64,000 nucleotides of DNA, taken from NCBI RefSeq assembly GCF_020509005.1, contig NC_063017.1, forward strand, positions 3,658,001 to 3,722,000, written 5' to 3'. The translations under genes and the position numbers were made by a program. The notes beneath the pieces are model-generated. The model was not told the DNA's origin, searched no databases, and was given only the letters and a program-made list of their open reading frames with translations. Origin of the DNA: Fulvia fulva. Its lineage: Eukaryota > Ascomycota > Dothideomycetes > Mycosphaerellales > Mycosphaerellaceae. Position 1 is the first letter of the stretch. Each line of letters opens with the position of its first letter. Below, piece by piece: positions 52,572 to 64,000 of the stretch.

Positions 52572-54733
52572 ATGGCAGACACACCAGTACCTCGCAAGCT
52601 ATGGGATCCTCCCAACCCGAAGGGCACAATGGCCTACAAGTTCATGCAGGCAGTCAACCAAAAGCACAACACTAATCTCCAGACATGGCAAGACCTGCAT
52701 GCCTTCTCTGTAGATCAGAGAGCTGCTTTCTGGGGAGAGCTCTTCACACAGCATCCATTGATTCACTCCGGCTCATATGCCAAGGTCGTGGATGAGAATG
52801 CTCGCATGGATACCAATCCTCCATGGTTCGAAGGCGTGAAGGTCAACTTCGCAGAGAACTCTCTGCTTTGGCCGGACTCGAAGGATCCAAGCAAGAGTAC
52901 TACCTACCGTAAAGAGGATTGGCGAGTGGCGTGTACAGAGGCTCGTGAAGGCGGTACGGAAATCAGGCAATGTACTTGGAAGGAGTTGCGAGAGCGGACT
53001 GCTCATATGTCGAATGCCATGCGAGCCCGTGGTGTCAAGAAGGGAGATCGTGTCGCGGTCGTGGCATCGAATTCGATCGATACGCTGGTTGTCTTCTATG
53101 CTGTGACATCGCTCGGTGCTATCTTCAGCAGCTCATCAACAGACATGGGAACGAAGGGTATCCTGGATCGACTCCGACAGACCAAGCCAAAGTATGTCTT
53201 CGTGGACGATTGGGCTCTGTACAATGGCAAAACTTTTGACCTTCGACCCAAGATGAACGAGCTGGTCGATGGTATGAAGGGTATCTCGGAGCTCAACTGT
53301 ATCGTGAGCATCCCTAGAACCCAGGGCAAGCCTCAAGACATCTCAAGTGTTCGATGCTGCGAAACACTCGCCAACTTCTTGAAATCTGCCAACGGCGACA
53401 AGACCCTCCGCTTCGAGCGAATCCCCTTCGGCGACCCCTTCCTCATCGTCTACTCCTCCGGTACCACCGGCGTGCCAAAATGCATCGTCCACAATGTTGG
53501 CGGTATCCTCCTAAACTGCAGGAAAGAAGGCAACCTCCACCGAGACGTCGCCCAAACACCACCCGAGGACTCCTGCGTGCTGCAATACACCACCACCGGA
53601 TGGATCATGTACCTCAGCAGCTGTCTCTCCCTCATGAACGGCTCACGAGCAGTCCTGTACGATGGATCTCCACTCCAGCCAGACCTTACATCCTTCCTCA
53701 AGCTAATCCAAGACCAAGGCGTCACAGATCTCGGCGTCTCGCCTCTATGGATGCAGACCCTCGCAACAGCGAAGCCTCCAGTCCTACCGAGAGACACCGT
53801 CGACCTTAGTCAGCTCCGCCGCGTCATCTCAACAGGCATGGTCCTCTCCGAAGCACAATTCGAATGGTTCTACGACCACGGTTTCCCCTCCCACGTGCAA
53901 CTCGAGAACATCTCCGGTGGCACGGATCTAGCTGCATGCTTCACTGGTGCGAACACCATGATGCCCGTTTACACCGGCGGCACAGTCTCTCCCTGCCTCG
54001 GGATGAAAGTCGAAGCCTACGATCAAACTATCGAGGGCGGTAAGGGAGTGAAGGGACAGCCCTTACCGCTCGGTGAAGCCGGCGAAATGGTCTGTACACG
54101 CGGTTTCCCGACGCAGCCTGTGAAGTTCTGGGACGACCCGGGTGGTGAGAAGTATTTCAAGAGCTACTTTGAGCGCTTCGATAATGTCTGGACGCATGGG
54201 GATTTCCTTTCCATCCATCCCAAGACGGGGCAGCTTTTCCTGCATGGACGTGCTGATGGTGTTCTGAACCCTTCTGGCGTCCGCTTTGGAAGTGCTGAGA
54301 TCTACAATGTGATCGACATCAACTTCGTCGATGAGATTCAAGATAGTATCTGCGTAGGACAGAGGCGGCCACAGGATATGGACGAGAGTGTGATGCTGTT
54401 CTTACTAATGAAACCCGGGAAGAAGTTCTCGCAGGCATTGGTGAACAAAGTGAAGGACGCGATTGCGAGGGATTGTGGCAGGAGGTGTGTGCCGAAGTAT
54501 GTCTTCGAGACGTCGGAGATACCAGTAAGTGGTTCGTCTTGTGAGGATAGTGTGATGTTACTAATGTGCTATAGACGACGATCAACCTCAAGAAGGTCGA
54601 GCTGCCCGTCAAGCAGATCGTTTCTGGGAAGACGGTCAAGCCGTCGGATACGTTGGCGAATAAGGACTGCCTCAACTTTTACTATCAGTTCGCTAAGGTG
54701 GAGAAGGTCCTGGAACCGAAGAGCAAGCTGTAG
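52572..54733 (+). CDS. AACS: Acetoacetyl-CoA synthetase (two exons)
   Basis: The proposed CDS is join(52572..54524, 54575..54733), 703 aa. The ATG at 52572 gives MADTPVPRKLWDPPNPKGT, the usual N-terminus; earlier ATGs in frame would add unrelated sequence. The acetyl-CoA-synthetase N-terminal segment is followed by the ANL adenylation core with P-loop YSSGTTGVPKCIVH near residue 293, LENISGGTDLAACF near 450 and THGDFLSIHPKTGQLFLHGR near 540. The 50-nt intron (GTAAGT...TATAG) joins FETSEIP to TTINLKKVELPVKQ, which holds the catalytic Lys region. The enzyme activates acetoacetate to acetoacetyl-CoA in the cytosol, feeding lipid and sterol synthesis or ketone-body and leucine breakdown products. 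Confidence 0.92.
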
Positions 54734-55000
54734 AGTTCGAATTTCAGTGCACATGCTTGTACGTACAACGATGAAGTACAGAACTAGAGAATGTTCGTAT
54801 CATGAAACATACCACCATACTCGAAAAACCAAATGTATTGAATAAATGCCTTTGCTAAGAATCATAATCTAGATCTAGCTACAAAAAGGAGTGTCGTGAT
54901 TCATAGCAGCAGAAAACAAACCCCTCACTTTTCACACAGGATCGTCCCCAGCCCCAACATCCCCAGCAGCAACCTCAACTATCAACTCAGCAGCACGAAC

Positions 55001-55748
55001 TTAGTATCCCTTGGGACCGCAAACCTTGGTAGAGGAGACAATCTTGGTGACATAGTTGGTTGGCTTGGTGACCGTACTGTACTTGGTAGTACCCTCGTAC
55101 TTGGTAGTTGGGTAGCAAGTCGAGCCCTTGATGGTGGAGAGCTCAGTCTTGGTGGAGGTCTCGTAGACTGGTGCCTGGACGGGGTACTTGGAGGTGCTGG
55201 TGATGGTCTCGGTGACCTTGGTCTCACCCTTGATGGTGCTGGTGGTGTAGCCTGGAACCAAGGTGGAGTAAGAAGTGGTGATGACAGTCTTGACCCAGCT
55301 GGTGGATGTGGTGGGGATCTTGGTGGTGGTGTCGACGGGCTTGGTCACGACCTTGGTGGTTGTGAAGGTGGAGGTGACGGTTGTTGGCTTGGAGGTGCTG
55401 ACGGTGAGGGTCTTGGTGATGGTCTTGGTTTGGTCCTCGTTCTTGCAGGTTGAGCCGACCTTGGGTGTGCTGGTGGCGATGGTCTATGAAGTTGAAAGGG
55501 TTAGCTATGTTCAAAGGCACCTGGCTCTAACTCGTGATGCATACCTTTGTCTCGTACTTGGTAGTCTTGATGGTCGACGAGATGGTGGTTGGACTGTACG
55601 AGCAAGTGTCCGATGTCTTGGAGGTTGTCTTCTTGGTGGTGGTTGTCTCGCCGTAACCCTTTGGCGTGGTGGTGGTGGTCTCGCCGTACTGTGGAAATGC
55701 AGTTGCGAGGCCGCTAAGGGCAAGGACGACGACAGTGGCGAGCTTCAT
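55001..55748 (-). CDS. Thr-rich secreted, probably cell-wall protein (two exons)
   Basis: The proposed CDS is complement(55001..55483, 55545..55748), 228 aa. The ATG at 55748 gives the signal peptide MKLATVVVLALSGLATAFPQ; an ATG four codons earlier is in frame. The mature chain is about one third Thr, with repeats such as GETTTTTPKGYGETTTT, VTSTFTTTKVVTKPVDTTTK and TTSYSTLVPGYTTSTIKGET, and only a few cysteines. The 60-nt intron (GTATGC...CATAG) joins YETK to TIATSTPKVG in phase. Such chains are heavily O-mannosylated and usually reside in the wall. There is no GPI signal at the end (KVCGPKGY). A TATA box lies about 150 nt upstream, consistent with strong or regulated expression. It is convergent with acetoacetyl-CoA synthetase. 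Confidence 0.8.
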
Positions 55749-55896
55749 TGGGGAATGCATTTCGGAAGTTGAACGACTGTAAAGGCTTGCTGATGCTGAA
55801 AGCGAATGAAGACTGAAGAAGACGCTGCAGGTCTTTGTTGGTCAGGAAGATGCTGTTGCTGGCTGATGAGATGTCGAAGAGGGAGAATTGTCTACC

Positions 55897-55902
55897 TTTA
55901 TA
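55897..55902 (-). promoter_or_regulatory. TATA box of the Thr-rich secreted protein gene
   Basis: The minus strand reads TATAAA in the context ATGTATAAAGG, about 149 nt before the proposed ATG at 55748. Position and sequence fit a TATA box, though the transcription start is unknown. Confidence 0.55.
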
Positions 55903-55904
55903 CA

Positions 55905-57911
55905 TAATGGAGCACTGCTCTCCTCTCCATCTGCCTCACATGCCCGTGTTCGCTGCATGCGTGGCTCCGAACACAGTGAGTGGTGTAAGCGAGGTACGGT
56001 CCCTACAGTATGCAGTCCATAGAAGCACGCTCAGTGGTACCGTGCGGAGGCTATTCTTACTGGCCCCTCTGAGCAGCGCTTGGTGCTGCGAATATGCAGT
56101 GTTCTATTGACGATGGACATATCGTTATGGGTCTGTAGATCTCGTGATGACGGACTTGGCGAAAATAGAGAGCCCAGCAGACAGCACGGGCCGGTCCAGG
56201 CGATCTCTTTCCGTAAAAGGCAGCTACGCTTCATGGTTCTACTGCCGGAATTATGTGCACTCTGGTCAAAGCGGGCTGAAATAGGTAATGTCCATGCGCC
56301 AACAAGAGCTCTGCTGAGCTTCGTCTTGTAGGTGGGCGAAACATGGTTGGTGACCGCTTCTTCGGCGTAGTATGCAAGTCAGAAATGGCATGTACCACTC
56401 TGAAGGCGAGGGCTCCAAGAATAGGCCAAGCACCAGCAACGTGGTCTTGGGGTGTCATTCTGCCTGGCCGCTGTGCTCTTCCGGTGGCGTTCGGTGTCAC
56501 GATGAGGGCGTTCCTGACGCACGACCCACGAGAATCTGGAGATTCTCCGTTCTCGAAGCTGAGGATGCGGAGTGCATACAGACCAGTGCCTTGGTATGCG
56601 GGTTCCACAACACGAGGCGACAGGGGTCCAGCTCCAGATGATGCTCATACACGTTTCTCGCTGTTCTCAACAATTGCGTTGTAAGGCTTCCACATCATTG
56701 ATGGCGTTCTGCGACAGCGCCGTTGAGCCAGGCATTCCCCGGCGGTGGCTTTTCTCGAGAAACGACGGAAGCGTCTTTGCGTATTTGTGCTCCATTTGCA
56801 AAAAGACGGACGAGAAGCACTCGGAGCAGTGACGCCCGCCGAACTGTTCGTATTTTCTGCATGTTGATATTGCTCTGGGTCTTGCTGCGGAGATCCATGT
56901 ATGTGTGTAATCACTGATTCGGAGAAATTTTCATGCGAGAGGCCGCAAAGAACGACATGTGGCTTTCGCGTGGATGTGTCAAAGGAACCATCAAAATATC
57001 TTGTTCCGCCTCTGGCTGAGGAGCATAGCTGTTGTCATCGGCTCTTTCTTGACCTCAGCTCTAGCAATCACATGGTCGGCATGAGCTCTTTGACAATGTT
57101 TCTGAATGATTTGCGTACCTGCGCAGTGTCCTGATGCTCAGGTCGTGTTCTCGACCCTACGGAACTACTGCAGATGGTTTTCGCAGTGCAGAACACGAGG
57201 CGCCACATCTTAGAAGTTCGGTCGGTGGGCCATGTAAGGGCTGCGAATGAGCCCGCACTCAGGCACACCCTTGATTTGAGATTGAGGATGCACGTTTGCT
57301 CGAGGATTGGAGCGATCGTTCGTACCTGCAGGTGTTGGATGGGGCTGAATTCGAGGTCTTCAGCTTTCGCTGCCATCAGCTGATATACCGGAACGACCAT
57401 CATGTCGCAGGCGAGACGCTGGAACGTGGTGTGGTGATTCTCGTTCCTTTCCGATGTCGCGAGGCTTGCAAAGTCACCCAGCCTATTACTGAGCTCGACA
57501 TCACAAAAAGAAAAGCGAGCGAACAAGTCGTACCCTTGCTCAATGTGCCCACATCGGATTGAGTCCAGCAGGAAGGGCTCGCCAGACTTTTCTGCCACTG
57601 GAGCACTTCCAGCCACGCCGAGTCCAACGCCACAGATTAATACAGAATACAGAGGCGATAGCGGTTGTTGACAACGTTGATGAGACACCCAGGATGCATG
57701 AAGCAAAAGTCCGCAACAGTGCACAGAGCAGCATTGTCCGTTGAGATGCCCGAATGCACTGGTGTAGACTTCGCCATCCGCAATGTCCGCAGTGAACATC
57801 ACAATGACCAATGCATTCTTCCAGCTTGCTCCGTATAGTTGATATGTAAATAGCACAACCCGAGATCTTCCATAGGTATCAATAATATCGACTTGTATCG
57901 ACACAACAACC
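55905..57911. other. 2-kb region without a recognised gene
   Basis: Several overlapping frames occur on both strands (for example 56343-56684 plus, 56231-56608 minus). The longest is a minus-strand open frame of 324 codons at 57068-58042. None shows a recognisable domain; the long one has scattered Cys and hydrophobic stretches but overlaps the start of the plus-strand gene at 57912. I do not call it as a gene. Confidence 0.35.
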
Positions 57912-58514
57912 ATGGTATCCGGAATCAAAACTCGGCGAAGCACTTTCCCTACCCTGGACGTCGGAGGCGGACATGTCGATCCACCATGGACAACAACCCA
58001 GCAGACGCCTGTGGCACATAAGAAGACCCAGCTCGACGGCATACAGCGTGAGATCCTTTTTCAACAACCGGTAGCAGCAGCGTTCGAGGAAACAGCCCAG
58101 CCGATGCGGTATGAGGAGATCCAGCTCCATCACTTGAAGGGCCCTAGCGCAGAAACCTCACATGGGGCAGCGGAGGAAGATGAGGGCTCTTCGTGGTGGT
58201 ACCAGATCTTTGCCTGCATTGGTGCTGATAGAAGTCCTCTGCAGAATCGGACTGCGCCTGCGAAGTACTCTAAGCGGAACGAGCGGCCTCCAGCAGTCGA
58301 GGGGGTAGTCGGAGAAACACCCGAGGGAGGGATTACAAGCACCGAGAGTGGTGACGAAGCGAAGTCACCTTCTTCTTCTCCGCGAAACTCCTTCGAATTC
58401 GTTGTCGACCGCTTTGGAGAGCATGAAGATGTAGCGGACATGGCAGCTCGACAGTGTTACTGCTCCAAGTCGTTGCATGATGCTACGCGCGGTGGGGCGA
58501 ATGCCAAAGTTTAG
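57912..58514 (+). CDS. Hypothetical 200-residue protein
   Basis: The start lies in a good fungal context (CAACCATGG). The protein is hydrophilic, with Pro/Glu/Ser-rich stretches (EETAQPMRYEEIQLHHLKG, EEDEGSSWWYQIFACIG) and a Ser/Pro-rich segment (GDEAKSPSSSPRNSFEFVVD). No signal peptide, transmembrane span or known domain is visible. WWYQIFACIG might be a short amphipathic or lipid-contacting element. Its stop codon (TAG, 58512-58514) overlaps the stop of the minus-strand neighbour. No function is proposed. Confidence 0.5.
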   Translation: MVSGIKTRRSTFPTLDVGGGHVDPPWTTTQQTPVAHKKTQLDGIQREILFQQPVAAAFEETAQPMRYEEIQLHHLKGPSAETSHGAAEEDEGSSWWYQIFACIGADRSPLQNRTAPAKYSKRNERPPAVEGVVGETPEGGITSTESGDEAKSPSSSPRNSFEFVVDRFGEHEDVADMAARQCYCSKSLHDATRGGANAKV

Positions 58515-59077
58515 ACAATTGGCGCATCGATGGTGAGCCCAAGTCGTATTGTAGCCACCAAAAAGCAGGCAAAGGCCGGTAGATCAGACACTAAAGTCCT
58601 GATCCGATGCATATCAAGCCATTCTGCCACGCTCTCAACGTTCCTTTCCTTCTCGGTCTTTTCATCTGACTTCATCTGCCCCAGTAACCGCATCGCAGTG
58701 CTTCCGAACGCGAAATGCAGCAAAGCGAAGCCAGATCCAGCCAAATACCATCTCGCTGCATCAATCGCAGGACCGTTCCATTCCATCAGCAGTGGATCTC
58801 TCCAGAGCGGATGGCCAATCTCCGGTCGTAGAGCCAGATGCATAGCAAAGCCAGATATGATCGGTAGTGGGAGGCATATCAGTGCTTGCCACAGTGCTCG
58901 CGACTGCCATCGCATGGCCCAGCCAGGAAGAACTTGTCGTGCCAGCGATGTATCCTGTGAGAAGGTTTCGACCCAGGGTGTCAGGAACTGCCACTCGTCG
59001 TTTGCGAATTGAAGGTTGACGGTTGAAGTGACCAGGGGTGTGAGTTTGAGGAGCTGGAGGCCTAGGATGGCGGCCAT
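58511..59077 (-). CDS. Hypothetical four-pass membrane protein
   Basis: A 188-residue single-exon protein. Hydrophobic spans lie at about 2-20 (AAILGLQLLKLTPLVTSTV), 60-82 (LWQALICLPLPIISGFAMHL), 105-128 (AARWYLAGSGFALLHFAFG) and 165-185 (LPAFACFLVATIRLGLTI). The WYLAGSGFALLHFAFG and WLDMHRIRTLVSDLPAF pattern loosely resembles DUF1772/anthrone-oxygenase-like small membrane proteins, but I am not certain of that. Cysteines are few. Its gene overlaps its plus-strand neighbour tail to tail by 4 nt. Confidence 0.65.
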   Translation of the reverse strand: MAAILGLQLLKLTPLVTSTVNLQFANDEWQFLTPWVETFSQDTSLARQVLPGWAMRWQSRALWQALICLPLPIISGFAMHLALRPEIGHPLWRDPLLMEWNGPAIDAARWYLAGSGFALLHFAFGSTAMRLLGQMKSDEKTEKERNVESVAEWLDMHRIRTLVSDLPAFACFLVATIRLGLTIDAPIV

Positions 59078-59714
59078 GGTTGGGGACCTCGTACGAGCGT
59101 CGGACGGTATGTCGATGAGAGAGGATGGCCTTGATGCTGCTGATGCTGGTGCCCTGCGGTGAGAATCGATGCAGCGGTGATGGATTGGGATCGATCCTAC
59201 CTCATGCAGAAGCGATGGCTAAGAGATCGAGTGCCTCCTGCCTTTGGCACAATTAACCGGTCTGCAGATAGTCCTCAATGCCTATTCCATGGCACTTTCA
59301 AGGACGATTGTCATTCAAGCCAAGCCAGATCGATGACATGGTACAGGTCGAAGTCGCGTTGCGAAGATCCAGAGCCAGAGCATCGTGCGAAGATGCCTCG
59401 GTGTTTCGTTCCTCCTTGGCAGGCACGCCCGGCTGACGCCTTCCCAGTCTCCACGCATCGACAACACCCTTGGAAGGATCTCATCGCCAACAACGTCTCG
59501 CGTGCGGATTCCAGCTCACGTGTTGCGTGGGTAGCGTGCGTAGGGCGTTCCGGGAGCGGACCTGGTCGCCATAAATTGACATAGAGTGGAATCTCGACTC
59601 AAGATGAGACCAACGCCAAGCCACATGCAATGAAGTGCACATCCTGCACGATGAGTGGCCAGCAGCAGACGATCCCTCAGATCATCCCAAAGGATACGGA
59701 AACGCCACCAGACT
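59078..59714. promoter_or_regulatory. Divergent region, small membrane protein / PI-PLC-like gene
   Basis: About 640 bp between the start codons. Frames in it (59159-59584 plus, 59516-60193 minus) have no supported content. No distinctive promoter motif is seen. Confidence 0.35.
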
Positions 59715-61117
59715 ATGCTTTGGCCCCGCTCCGGTAGACTTGGAGGCGGCACCGTGTTTTGTTTCCTTGTGACCGCTGTTGGGTTGTATAGTAAGTTTCG
59801 ATGTTTCGTGCTGCCCTGACCTTTGCGTTGGGCGAGAGAAGCTGAGCTGACTCTGTGAAACATCGTAGCCATCAAGATCCAGTCGTTGTTTCCTGTCGTG
59901 GCGAGCTGTATGTTTGTGTGCCTGCCCTGCATAGACCATCCGCATCGCACGACCACTAACAACCTACAGATGCCATCGTCCCAGCAGCCTTCGCCTGGCC
60001 AGGCAAAGCACACGGCCACAACAAAGGCGACGACCTCCGCATGAATCAAATCCAAGTCGTCGGCACCCATAACAGCTACCACCGCGAGATAAACCAAACG
60101 ACCGAACGCAAAGTCTTCGAACAATATGTCCCATCTCCGGTGAACTACTACTACTCCCACAGCAAATGGTCCGACCAGCTGGATCACCAACAAGTCCGAT
60201 CTTTCGAGATCGACTTACACTCCGACACCAAGGGAGGTCTTTACAGCTTTCCCTTAATATGGAAGCTGAGCAACTTGACGAACGAAACTGCCCCATGGCA
60301 TGATCCCAATATGACCAAGCCGGGCTTGAAGGTCTTTCACATTACAGACGTGGACACGAATGCCATCTGCCATACGTTCGTGGAATGCCTCCAACAACTG
60401 AAGAAATGGTCGGATGCGCATCCCAAGCATTTACCACTGACATTCGACCTCGAGCTGAAGAACGATGCAATGGCGTGTCCTCTTGGCGGCGTATGTGCAG
60501 AGGAAGCGAAGAATTGGACTCTGGCGCAGATCCTCAATGTCGATAAGGAGATCCACTCAGTCCTGCCCTCCAACAGACTTATCACACCCGACGACGTTCG
60601 CAAACCTGGCCTTGCACTCGAGCAATCCGTCCTGCAGCACGGTTGGCCCAAATTGAAGGACGCTCGAGGCAAATTCATGTTCTACTTCGACAACGATGTG
60701 ACCACTCCATATCGTGGTCTGTACACAGCCGACGGCCATGAGAGTCTTCAAAACAGGACTGTTTTTACAAACGCAGTCGAAGGCGACCCCGATTGCGCAT
60801 TCATCAAGTATAACAATCCTGAAGTCAAAGAAATCCAGCGCCTGGTGAAGAAGGGTTACTTTGTTAGGACGCGAGCGGATGAGCCGATCGTGACGATTCT
60901 GGCGAGGAATACGACGATGAGGGAGAATGCCTTCGAAAGTGCTGCGCAGGTCGTCAGCACCGATTTTCCAGCCTACGGCATGAGTGCGAGGTGGGATCGT
61001 GATTATGCTGTGCAATTGGACGACAGGAAGGTTGCGAGATGTAATCCTGTAACGGCACCGAAGTGGTGTAGGGATAGTATGTTGCAGGGTGTTAAGGCAA
61101 GGACCAAGGAGTTGTAG
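59715..61117 (+). CDS. Ca2+-dependent phosphoinositide phospholipase C-like protein (three exons)
   Basis: The proposed CDS is join(59715..59790, 59869..59907, 59970..61117), 420 aa. The first two short exons encode MLWPRSGRLGGGTVFCFLVT and AVGLYTIKIQSLFPVVASYA, an N-terminal membrane anchor or uncleaved signal. Exon 3 carries the catalytic domain: MNQIQVVGTHNSYH near residue 65, RSFEIDLHSD, VFHITDVDTNAICHTFVECL, and LTFDLELKND. The pattern of HN, E/D and H residues fits the PI-PLC TIM-barrel family known as Ca2+-dependent PI-PLC (PLC-C1 type). The introns are 78 and 62 nt, GT...AG and in phase. Likely topology is lumenal or extracellular. Substrate is not established; lipid phosphodiester cleavage is inferred. 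Confidence 0.8.
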
Positions 61118-61622
61118 GTTTGGTGTGTCGAGAGCCGTATAACATGATCTGATGATCTGCGTTGCTTCAAGTGCCGTGGTACGTACTTGCTTGCTTTTTG
61201 CTAGCACGCCATTTCACACTTGTCACGCTTGTGTCGGTGAGATGGAGGTCGTATGCTTTGTTGTGTGCCTGTGACGTGGCAGACAATGCGATCCATCAAA
61301 GTGAAGAGTCACATCCTCATCGTTGGGAAACAGTAGAAGATCGTAAATATAGCCCCATCCAGTCCTATTCGTGGACCTGGGCCGTCAATCTCCTGTTCCT
61401 GTCCATTCCATTCCCGGTTGGTGTCATTCGGCATCCATTGACTCAGAAAGAAAAGTTGCCGACTTGGACTACAAAACGTTCCACCACCCCACCAACACAT
61501 GATCCCTCCAACTCTCACTTCCACTTCCACAACCCACCCTCTCCCCTCTACACACCGTCCCCTAGCGGTATCCTTGACGACGCATTCACTTGTGCTCGTC
61601 TCCTCATAATCACACACACATC
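61118..61622. other. Intergenic region upstream of aspartate kinase
   Basis: About 500 bp. A CT/CCA-rich stretch just before the ATG (about 61480-61560) fits a fungal promoter or 5' UTR. No TGACTC-type Gcn4 site was confirmed by eye. Confidence 0.35.
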
Positions 61623-63378
61623 ATGGACTTCCCACTGATACGAGCGGAACGACCGCCCATCGATGCGACGAATTTCATAAACGGCATCCTCGGGAATCGA
61701 AGACCGCACGTGCCGGAGAAGAATGTACCAGGCGGGGGCAATTGGGTGGTGCAGAAGTTTGGTGGTACGAGTGTCGGGAAGTTTGCGGTGAAGATTGCGG
61801 AGGAGGTTGTGAAGTAAGTAGAACATGCGCCGAGGGGGAGCGGAGAAGAGCAAGAGAATTGGAAGGCGGAGAAGTTGCGAAGGGTGGTGTATGAGAGGAA
61901 GGGTGGGACTAACTTGGTGTAACAGAGCGGGCCTCGACCCCAAGACCGACCGGCGCATCGCGATTGTGTGTTCAGCGCGGAGTACTTCCACCAAAAGCGA
62001 GGGGACCACGAACCGACTTGTACGAGCTGCGCATTTCGCTGAGGAGAAGGGATCGGGCCAGTTTCATGGCATTGTGGAAACGATACGAGTGGATCACATC
62101 CAGGCCGGGAAGGAAGCGTGCAAGAGATGTGGAGAACATGGCAGTAATAAGATTCTGGAGGCATACGAGGCAGAGGTGAACAGAGAATGCCAGCTTCTCG
62201 TCAAGATTCTGGAGAGCGCGCAGTTCCTGGGGGATGTGACAGATCGTACGAACGATATGATCATTTCGGTGGGAGAGAAGCTGAGCTGTCTGTACATGAC
62301 TGCGCTGCTGCAGAGCAGAGGCGTGCCGGCTGCGTATGTGGATTTGAGCAATATTATCTCGTTGGAGATTGCGAAGACGGTGGATGAGACGTTTTACAAG
62401 CACGTGGGAAAGGCTATTGCGGCGTACATCTACAAGCTGGGACCGGATACGGTGCCTGTCATTACTGGATACTTCGGAAACGTGCCAGGAGGCCTTCTAA
62501 ACTCCATTGGAAGAGGATACACAGACCTCTGCGCCGCATTGACAGCAGTAGGCCTCGGAGCACAGGAACTCCAAATCTGGAAGGAAGTCGACGGCATCTT
62601 CACAGCAGATCCTCGCAAAGTCGCCAATGCGCGACTACTGGACTCCGTCACCCCCAGCGAAGCTTCAGAACTGACATTCTACGGCTCCGAAGTCATCCAC
62701 CCCTTCACCATGGACCAAGTCGTCCAGGCCCTGATTCCTATCCGCATCAAGAATGTCATGAACCCCAAGAACAAAGGCACCATCGTCCTCCCCGACCCCG
62801 AAGACGAACTCCGTGTGCGACGTCCGGGCCTCTTCCGTGGACGTTCGTCATCGAATCTCCTCAACCAAGAGAAAGCACGGCGACCCACGGCCGTGACCAC
62901 GAAGCGTGGCATTACAGTGCTTAACGTGCACTCGAAGAAGCGCACGCGCGCCCACGGCTTCCTCATGTCCATCTTTCAGATTCTAGACAAGAATGGCCTC
63001 TCCGTCGATCTCATCTCCTCGTCAGAAGTTCACGTCTCAATGGCGCTGCACTCCGAAATCGCGCTTCTCTCCGGCCACAGCGAGGAGGAGATGAAGATCG
63101 AATCTGACGCCTTGCAAGCCGCTGTCGATGCCCTCAGTGTCTGGGGAGATGTGGATCTCGTCCCCGGCATGGCAATCATATCGCTGGTTGGACGACAGCT
63201 TCGGAGTATGGTCGGGATTTCTGGACGTTTCTTCAGCACGCTGGGAGACCATGGGATCAATATTGAGATGATATCGCAAGGAGCTAGCGAAATCAATATA
63301 AGTTGTGTGATTGAGGAGGCGAATGCGGATCGAGCGTTGAATGTGGTGCATACGAATCTTTTTACGTTTCTGGAATAA
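61623..63378 (+). CDS. HOM3: Aspartate kinase (two exons)
   Basis: The proposed CDS is join(61623..61813, 61926..63378), 547 aa. The 112-nt intron (GTAAGT...AACAG) splits the conserved region so that KFGGTSVGKFAVKIAEEVVK joins AGLDPKTDRRIAIVCSARST. The amino-acid kinase domain continues with VPVITGYFGNVPGGLLNSIG and GRGYTDLCAAL and the EVDGIFTADPRKV motif. Two ACT domains form the C-terminus (from about residue 405; the second opens MAIISLVGRQLRSMVGISGR). They bind threonine for feedback control in the fungal enzyme. It catalyses the first step from aspartate to threonine, methionine and isoleucine. Length and motifs are normal and no defect is seen. Confidence 0.93.
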
Positions 63379-64000
63379 TAGAGGAAAAGGAAAGGAAGGC
63401 ATAGCGTTGGTGTTGGGAATACCAAATATGCTTTAAGGATCTCGAAAAGGGCGATAGGCTCGAGGAACGCTGCATAAGAAGGTCAGGAGAGGCCGGCTTA
63501 GAGAAAGAAGGACAAAGAATAATTAGAGACATTGATAAACCTGGGGTCGTTAAGAGGCCCTTGTTCCCAAAACTGGTCGGAGTTGTCATTTCTGCATTTC
63601 GCTGACATCCTTTAGATTGATGAGATTCAGAGTTCTACCAACCTCGGAACCCTCTACACGGTGTTGTACATCTCAGACGTCGACAAACCTACGCCATGCT
63701 CTGCCTAGGTGGCATAATACGGGTCGATGCAGAATATACGCCACATGAACTTCTATATACACTACACTACTGCAATGTCTGCTCCAATGGCAACGTTCGC
63801 AGCACGGCGAGTATGCGCGCAAGCTAATGCTCGAGGCAGTAGAGACAACGGAGGGCCTAGGCCAACATGCGTACCACCCTTGTACGAAGCACCTGCTGCC
63901 AGTGGATTTTCTACCATCAAACTTTCGCCACGGGTCACTGTTGCGCGTTCTGAAGTCCGGGAAATGACGGTGCATCGTCACTCCTGCTCGTCTGGTGAGC
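63379..64000. other. Window end without a recognised gene
   Basis: Only short frames occur (63673-63981 minus). None carries known content. A gene could begin beyond the window. Confidence 0.4.

Noticed and set aside
57068..58042. 324-codon minus-strand open frame
   Set aside because: No domain or consistent signal, and it overlaps the start of a better-supported plus-strand gene. It remains possible but unsupported.

Overview
The window reads as nuclear DNA of a filamentous ascomycete. Genes lie on both strands, and most introns are short (about 45-70 nt) with GT...AG ends. The conserved genes have a Pezizomycotina character: exocyst SEC8, Paf1-complex CTR9, RAI1, HID1, aspartate kinase, acetoacetyl-CoA synthetase, a HET-domain protein, a Zn2Cys6 regulator, a LysM protein and an ABC-B transporter. 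The F-box-like family and the overall gene style fit Dothideomycetes (Capnodiales/Mycosphaerellales). That placement is inference; no marker gene proves it.

Layout. 0-4 kb is gene-poor and holds a small membrane ORF plus a decayed, tandemly duplicated F-box-like locus. 4-14 kb holds a Ser/Pro-rich membrane protein, SEC8 (spliced) and CTR9; SEC8 and CTR9 are divergent across about 0.5 kb. 14-24 kb holds a four-exon Zn2Cys6 regulator divergent from a MOSC protein, a RING protein with an acidic stretch, a small polytopic membrane protein and a secreted protein with four Cys-rich repeats. 25-31 kb holds a full-size multidrug-type ABC transporter and a broken family-2 glycosyltransferase. 31-36 kb holds RAI1, an orphan protein rich in Cys-x2-Cys knuckles, and a damaged secreted-protein gene. 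36-42.5 kb holds an F-box-like pseudogene with three stops, a sulfotransferase-like gene, a membrane-anchored LysM protein and a 2.2-kb non-coding stretch of old repeats. 42.5-48.4 kb holds HID1 (eight exons), a short alternating repeat and a CID/RGG protein. 48.8-64 kb holds a LITAF-like gene, a HET gene, acetoacetyl-CoA synthetase, a Thr-rich secreted protein, two small genes whose stop codons overlap, a Ca2+-dependent PI-PLC-like gene and aspartate kinase.

The genes do not form one pathway. Housekeeping genes for exocytosis, transcription elongation, RNA 5'-end quality control and amino-acid synthesis are interleaved with surface, defence and detoxification genes. No biosynthetic cluster backbone, CRISPR array, intact transposon, rRNA or tRNA was found. 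The most distinctive feature is four damaged coding loci (about 1.2, 30, 35.5 and 37 kb). Three keep clear family or frame homology across single point lesions, which suggests recent decay. The 37-kb gene carries exactly three nonsense codons, each explicable as one C-to-T change.
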